Assembly (NCBI GenBank): GCA_016211105.1
Contig: JACQSX010000016.1
Coordinates: forward strand, 186,001-250,000
DNA: 64,000 nucleotides
Reading direction: 5' to 3'
Source of the DNA: Acidobacteriota bacterium
GTDB lineage: Bacteria > Acidobacteriota > UBA6911 > JACQSX01
Position 1 is the first letter of the stretch, and every line of letters starts with the position of its first letter. Below the pieces are notes generated by a model. The model ran no database searches and was not told where the DNA came from. It saw only the letters and a program-made list of their open reading frames with translations. Positions 59,881 through 64,000 of this stretch are shown piece after piece. The translations under genes and the position numbers were made by a program.

Positions 59881-61722
59881 TCAAACGAAGCCTAACAGTC
59901 TGCCTCCTTGATAGGTGAGCAAGGAGCAGAGGTAGGCGAGGACCGACATGTAGCTGAAAAGGAAGGCGGGCCAACGCCAGCTATTGGTTTCCCGCTTCAC
60001 CACCGCCAGCGTGGAGGCGCATTGACAGGCCAAGGCGAAGAATACCATCAGGGAGACTGCGGTTAGTGGAGTCATCTGTTGTCGCACTGTTTCCACCAGC
60101 GTTAGACCGCTGTCACCGGCTTGGACTTTGTAGATCGTAGATAGGCTGCTCACAATCACTTCGCGGGCTGCAAATGAGGTGATGAGTCCGATCCCGATCC
60201 GCCAATCAAACCCGAGCGGTCGAATCGCAGGCTCGATAAGGCGGCCTGCAGCGGCCGCGAAGCTCGTGTGGATGTCGCCCCTGTGCGGGAAACTTGCGAG
60301 AACCCAAAGCAGCAGCGAAATTCCAAGAATGATCGTTCCAGCGCGGCGCACAAAAAGTCGTGAGCGGTTCCATATGGTGTTGAAGACCGTGCGCGCGTTC
60401 GGAATACGGTACGGGGGAAGTTCCAAGATAAACGGCGTTGGCTTGGACTTCAATACCGAGGACTTCAACACGCTGGCGACGACTACGGCGATCCCAAGTC
60501 CGAGAGCATACAACCCAAGCAGCACCATCGTTGGAAGCGAGACAAGACTGCCCAATACTTGAATTTGCGGGACAAATGCAGCAATGAGCAACGTGTAAAC
60601 CGGAAGCCGCGCGCTGCAGGTCATCAACGGCGCGATCATCATGGTTGCCAGACGATCATTTTTGTTTTCGATCGTTCGGCAAGCCATGATCCCTGGTATA
60701 GCACAGGCATAGGAACTGAGCAGGGGGAGGAAGCTTTTGCCCTGCAATCCTATTTTTTTCATCACCCGATCCATGAGAAAAGCGGCTCGTGCCATATAAC
60801 CGGAGTCTTCCAACAAAGAGATGAACAGAAACAGAATGAAAATCTGTGGTACGAAGGCGAGTACGGATCCCACTCCGGCGATCAGCCCGTCGGTGAGGAG
60901 GCTGCGCAGCAGCGGATTTTGAATGTAAATCTTCACTCCTTCTCCCAGCCGCAGAAAGGAAACCTGCAGAAGATCCATGAGCGGCTTTGCCCAAGTAAAG
61001 ACAGACTGGAAAACGACGATTACAACGGCTAGAAACAGGGCACTGCCCAGCACAGGATGGGTCACGGCGCGATCTACGAACTCCTGGAGAGGAGAGTCGC
61101 TTAAGGCCTGGATTTGAGAGGCCGCCAGAATTTCACCGGCCCGGCGGTAGCGGCTCCTCACTTCCTCAGGAGCCGGAGCGTTGGCGGGAACTTTCAGGCA
61201 AAGCGGCAGACGGTTTGTGTGAGCGTAGGTGGCCAGGAATCTGCGGATTTCCTCCACGCCCTCACCCTTCTTGCCCACGGCCGATACTACCGGAACTCCT
61301 AACTGTTCGGAGAGTCGTTGTTGATCGATTCTCCCGCCGCGCCCCTTCATTTCATCTGCCATGTTTAAGACCAGCAGCATGGGTAAGCCGATTTCACGAA
61401 TCTGCAGAGCCAGGTACAAATTCCGTTCCAGGTTTGTACTGTCGACGACACAGACGATTCCGCTGGGTGCGGGAATATCGGGACGGAGGCCGCACAGAAC
61501 TTCGCAGGCGATCTTCTCCTCGGGCGACCGGGGATGGATACTGTAAGTTCCCGGCAGGTCGATGACGGTCAAGTGGGAGCCGTTTACTTGGACTACCCCG
61601 GCGACCTTCTCCACAGTGACTCCTGGATAGTTGGCCACTTTTTGACGCAGGCCCGTCAGTTGATTGAAGATGGTCGTCTTGCCGGAGTTGGGATTACCGG
61701 CAATTGCGAAAACTTTATCCAA
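59881..61722 (-). CDS. feoB: FeoB ferrous iron transporter
   Basis: A 613-aa inner-membrane Fe(II) importer. N-terminal G domain: G1 'AIAGNPNSGKTTIFNQL', G3 'VIDLPGTYSI' and G4 'LVLNMADEMKGRG'. A membrane part with paired gates follows ('FVPQIFILFLFISLLEDSGY', 'SYACAIPGIMACRTI', 'FAAREVIVSSLSTIY'). It is somewhat shorter than the 700-770 aa of many FeoB proteins and lacks an FeoC-like tail. It overlaps feoA by 8 bases. Confidence 0.95.
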   Translation of the reverse strand: MDKVFAIAGNPNSGKTTIFNQLTGLRQKVANYPGVTVEKVAGVVQVNGSHLTVIDLPGTYSIHPRSPEEKIACEVLCGLRPDIPAPSGIVCVVDSTNLERNLYLALQIREIGLPMLLVLNMADEMKGRGGRIDQQRLSEQLGVPVVSAVGKKGEGVEEIRRFLATYAHTNRLPLCLKVPANAPAPEEVRSRYRRAGEILAASQIQALSDSPLQEFVDRAVTHPVLGSALFLAVVIVVFQSVFTWAKPLMDLLQVSFLRLGEGVKIYIQNPLLRSLLTDGLIAGVGSVLAFVPQIFILFLFISLLEDSGYMARAAFLMDRVMKKIGLQGKSFLPLLSSYACAIPGIMACRTIENKNDRLATMMIAPLMTCSARLPVYTLLIAAFVPQIQVLGSLVSLPTMVLLGLYALGLGIAVVVASVLKSSVLKSKPTPFILELPPYRIPNARTVFNTIWNRSRLFVRRAGTIILGISLLLWVLASFPHRGDIHTSFAAAAGRLIEPAIRPLGFDWRIGIGLITSFAAREVIVSSLSTIYKVQAGDSGLTLVETVRQQMTPLTAVSLMVFFALACQCASTLAVVKRETNSWRWPAFLFSYMSVLAYLCSLLTYQGGRLLGFV

Positions 61723-61948
61723 GATGTCGGAGCCGAATGCCGCTAGCTTCGGCCCGGCGGATGGAGATTCGAGAATTGAGAACTGCCACTTCGAGGGGAT
61801 CCTTCAGCGGTGCAAACCGCACTAATTTAACCTCGTGGCCTTCCAAAAAACCGAGTTCCATTAACCGAATCTGCGTCTCCAGGGGGAGGTCGAAGCCTAC
61901 AATAACACCCTTTTGGCCCTCAGTTAGTTTGTCTAAGGTCGTTGTCAT
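61715..61948 (-). CDS. feoA: FeoA
   Basis: A 77-aa SH3-like FeoA from ATG 61948: 'MTTTLDKLTEGQKGVIVGFD', 'TQIRLMELGFLEGHEVKLVR', 'PLEVAVLNSRISIRRAEA'. The open frame extends to 62080, but that part crosses the Fur-like box and is not FeoA-like. It assists FeoB in Fe(II) uptake. feoAB forms a two-gene operon; feoC was not seen. Confidence 0.9.
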   Translation of the reverse strand: MTTTLDKLTEGQKGVIVGFDLPLETQIRLMELGFLEGHEVKLVRFAPLKDPLEVAVLNSRISIRRAEASGIRLRHLG

Positions 61949-61967
61949 AAAGTGAATTATAACTAAC

Positions 61968-61988
61968 TGAGAATGATTGTCAATATCA
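61968..61988 (-). promoter_or_regulatory. Fur-like box upstream of feoA
   Basis: TGAGAATGATTGTCAATATCA (plus strand) reads as an imperfect inverted array close to the Fur consensus GATAATGATAATCATTATC. It lies 20 bases before the feoA ATG, inside an AT-rich stretch suited to a promoter. Iron repression of feoAB is the expected outcome. Confidence 0.7.
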
Positions 61989-62102
61989 GTTTTGTCCACA
62001 ACTTCCTTTGCGGCGTTCAAAGGGAGGAATTCAAGGGAGGGAGAAAAAGGGCAGTGGTTCCTTTTCAGCGACCTGAGCAATCAGAGCATGCGTCTGCCTA
62101 CG

Positions 62103-63143
62103 TCAGCGAAGTTCCTGCATGATCTCATCGAGTGCGTCTTTCGGTGGTCGAACCTTTTCCAAGGGTAGCGTCGCCAGAGGTTCATCGACGAGGTTTAGGA
62201 GTGAAACAAAGTCGATGGAGGTTGGATCGATGTAGATCAATCCGGTAAGAAACTCGCTATTGGCGCGAGCCTCTTCCAACATGCGGATCGCACCCGTGCG
62301 ACTCATTGGATCGTGATCCCGGTCCAGTTTTTTCAGGCGAATGCGGGAGCCGTCGTGCAACGTTACATCCGTAGCAGTCCCCTCGTCATAATCTACCGTG
62401 ATCTGATCGAAGTAAGGTACAAACCCGATCTCGTGCAGTGGCTCCTCGTGCTCCTTCGCCCAATCGTAGCTCTTGGTCGAATCGGGATGGTTGTTAAAAG
62501 TGACACAAGGACTGATAACGTCGATCAGCGCGGTTCCTCGGTGCGATAGGGCGCCTTTCAGCAAGGCGATAAGCTGCTTGGGATCTCCTGCAAATGAGCG
62601 AGCGACATACGAACAGCCCAGCTCGATGGCCATCTGGCAGCAATCAATCGCAGGCAAAGGGTTGGCGACACCGGACTTAGATTTGGAACCCCTCTCGGAG
62701 GTGGCTGAGAACTGACCCTTGGTAAGACCGTAGACACCGTTGTTTTCGATCACGTACACCATGGGTACATTGCGGCGCATCAGGTGAACGAACTGGCCGA
62801 TGCCAATGGATGCCGTGTCTCCGTCGCCCGTGACGCCAAGGGCAATCAGGCGCTGGTTGGCCAGCATGACTCCCGTGGCCACCGAGGGCATGCGCCCGTG
62901 GACGCCATTGAAACCGTGGGCGTGGCCTAGGAAGTATGCGGGGCTCTTGCTGGAACAACCGATCCCGCTCAGTTTCACGACCCGATGCTGTTCGATCCCA
63001 AGCTCGTAGAATGCCTTAATGATTTGGCTGCTGATCGCATCGTGTCCACAACCGTTGCAAAGGGTAGATTCAGCTCCCTTGTAGTCGGCGATGGGCAAGC
63101 CAATGCGGTTTGTCTTCGGTTTGTCTTTTTCCAAAGTTGGCAT
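62103..63143 (-). CDS. 2-oxoacid:ferredoxin oxidoreductase, beta (TPP-binding) subunit
   Basis: A 346-aa protein that binds thiamine diphosphate and the Fe-S relay in oxidative decarboxylation of 2-oxoacids (2-oxoglutarate or pyruvate) to acyl-CoA with ferredoxin reduction. Features: 'STLCNGCGHDAISSQIIKAF', 'KLSGIGCSSKSPAYF', the TPP motif 'GVTGDGDTASIGIGQFVHLM' ending in 'VYVIENNGVYGLTKGQ'. KorB-like in length and wording. It starts one base after the alpha-subunit stop on the same strand. Confidence 0.92.
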   Translation of the reverse strand: MPTLEKDKPKTNRIGLPIADYKGAESTLCNGCGHDAISSQIIKAFYELGIEQHRVVKLSGIGCSSKSPAYFLGHAHGFNGVHGRMPSVATGVMLANQRLIALGVTGDGDTASIGIGQFVHLMRRNVPMVYVIENNGVYGLTKGQFSATSERGSKSKSGVANPLPAIDCCQMAIELGCSYVARSFAGDPKQLIALLKGALSHRGTALIDVISPCVTFNNHPDSTKSYDWAKEHEEPLHEIGFVPYFDQITVDYDEGTATDVTLHDGSRIRLKKLDRDHDPMSRTGAIRMLEEARANSEFLTGLIYIDPTSIDFVSLLNLVDEPLATLPLEKVRPPKDALDEIMQELR

Positions 63144-63144
63144 G

Positions 63145-64000
63145 TTAGCCTTCTCTCTCCTGCCGCAAAATTTGCTCGGTCACTGTGCGTGCATCGATGG
63201 GAATTCCTGTGTAGTGAAGAACGCTGCGGATTTTCTCCGTGTCACCGCCGGCTTCCAGTTTAATCAGGGACGCCATCTGGCCGTCACGATTTTGTTCCAC
63301 GATATAGACACGCTCATGATTCCTTACGAAATTCTTCAGATCGTAATTAAAAGGCAGAGCCCGGACGCGTAAGTAATCCGTGTCGATGTCGTGTTCCGCC
63401 CGCAACTGGGCTTGACTCTCTGCTACGGCCCAATGACTGCTGCCGTAAGCAATGATCCCCAATCTGCAGTTGCTGCCGTTGGAGCTAAGCACGGGCGCCG
63501 GCACAAATTTGCGCGCAGTCTCATACTTTTTTGACAGCCTGTCCACCAGATTCTTGTAATCCTCAGACCGTTCGGAATATTCTGACTTTTCGTTGTGGCC
63601 GCTTCCGCGGGTAAAGTAAGCCGCCAACCGATGCGGCGTACCCGGTAGAGTCCGATAGGGAATCCCATCGCCGTCGCTGTCCCGGTAACGCTCAAACTTC
63701 CCGACTTTCTCCAATTGTTCGGCGGTCATCACCTTTCCTCGGTCAATCGGTTTGTCGGGATAGGGGAAGGGATCCGCCATCCAATTGTTCATCCCCAGGT
63801 CGAGGTCGCTGCACACAAACACTGGCGTTTGGAATCTCTCTGCCAAGTCGAAAGCGTCGATGGCCATTTGGTAGCACTCTTCCACAGATGCGGGAATCAG
63901 AACGATATGCTTGGTATCTCCATGGGAAAGGAATGCGACGGACAGGATGTCACCCTGCGACGTGCGTGTCGGCAATCCCGTGCTGGGTCCGACGCGCTGG
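63145..64000 (-). CDS. 2-oxoacid:ferredoxin oxidoreductase, alpha subunit (C-terminal part, cut by window edge)
   Basis: The reading frame is open to the right-hand end of the window, so the N-terminus lies outside. The visible 285 residues include 'VGPSTGLPTRTSQGDIL', typical of the alpha subunit pyrimidine-binding domain, 'SVEECYQMAIDAFDLAERFQ', 'TPVFVCSDLDLGMNNWMADP' and a C-terminal domain 'LGIIAYGSSHWAVAESQAQL'. It partners the beta subunit downstream. A fused gamma domain, if present, would be off-window. Confidence 0.92.
   Translation of the reverse strand, partial: QRVGPSTGLPTRTSQGDILSVAFLSHGDTKHIVLIPASVEECYQMAIDAFDLAERFQTPVFVCSDLDLGMNNWMADPFPYPDKPIDRGKVMTAEQLEKVGKFERYRDSDGDGIPYRTLPGTPHRLAAYFTRGSGHNEKSEYSERSEDYKNLVDRLSKKYETARKFVPAPVLSSNGSNCRLGIIAYGSSHWAVAESQAQLRAEHDIDTDYLRVRALPFNYDLKNFVRNHERVYIVEQNRDGQMASLIKLEAGGDTEKIRSVLHYTGIPIDARTVTEQILRQEREG

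Overview
The window reads as a chromosomal segment of a diderm, non-Proteobacterial environmental bacterium, with moderately GC-rich coding DNA. The long secreted subtilase with repeated 'ELFG'-type domains, the abundance of DUF433/DUF5615, VapBC and AbiE toxin-antitoxin modules, and the general gene mix are most like Acidobacteriota. That is an impression from gene content, not a phylogenetic result. No rRNA, tRNA or CRISPR array was found.

Layout. (1) 1-2376: a broken Kef-type antiporter, a VapBC pair, and gene-free DNA holding a small vapC echo and short repeats. (2) 2377-12996: a complete co-directional chemosensory operon (CheW, CheR-TPR, CheW, MCP, CheA-REC, CheB, multi-receiver hybrid kinase). 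Its gene content matches Wsp-type 'alternative cellular function' systems rather than flagellar chemotaxis. (3) 13028-18555: housekeeping-type genes on the minus strand (gamma-glutamyltransferase, DUF309, 5'-nucleotidase, MFS exporter). (4) 18.8-24.4 kb: a scrambled accessory zone with chimeric gene junctions, an AbiE system with a clear operator palindrome, a DUF433/DUF5615 TA pair flanked by a duplicated segment, an IstB fragment and IS21-like terminal repeats. (5) 24.4-42.8 kb: a defence island. The first part is a tightly overlapping operon: DUF499-like AAA+ ATPase, short PglZ, RHH/PIN pair, DUF1156 DNA methyltransferase, a 142-aa unknown and an SNF2 helicase. It is BREX/DISARM-like but matches no canonical type. 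A type II CBASS follows (patatin CapV, CD-NTase, E1/E2 Cap2, JAMM Cap3). Last is a minus-strand pair made of a PLD-like protein and an unknown 553-codon gene. (6) 43-45.5 kb: a secreted phosphatase, a decayed DUF433/DUF5615 pair and an FHA protein. (7) 45.8-64 kb: a membrane glycosyltransferase, a methyltransferase, the haem genes hemE-hemH-hemY, glycerate 2-kinase, an Smr protein, a 1533-aa subtilase with a free-standing prodomain paralogue next to it, feoAB under a Fur-like box, and a 2-oxoacid:ferredoxin oxidoreductase running off the right edge.

The most striking pattern is how gene damage is distributed. Single-base frameshifts or in-frame stops interrupt the antiporter, an HTH gene, the DUF1156 methyltransferase, capV (at the catalytic GTSTG), the CD-NTase, cap2, the unknown 553-codon gene and a DUF5615 toxin. 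The long chemosensory, haem, iron and protease genes in the same window are all open. In four cases adding exactly one base restores a full-length family-sized protein. Either the island is being pseudogenised (three lesions in one CBASS operon) or the assembly has homopolymer errors that happen to fall in accessory DNA. A second window-wide pattern is a dispersed 26-30 bp palindrome (arms GTAGAGACGCG/CGCGTCTCTAC), present in five intergenic copies.
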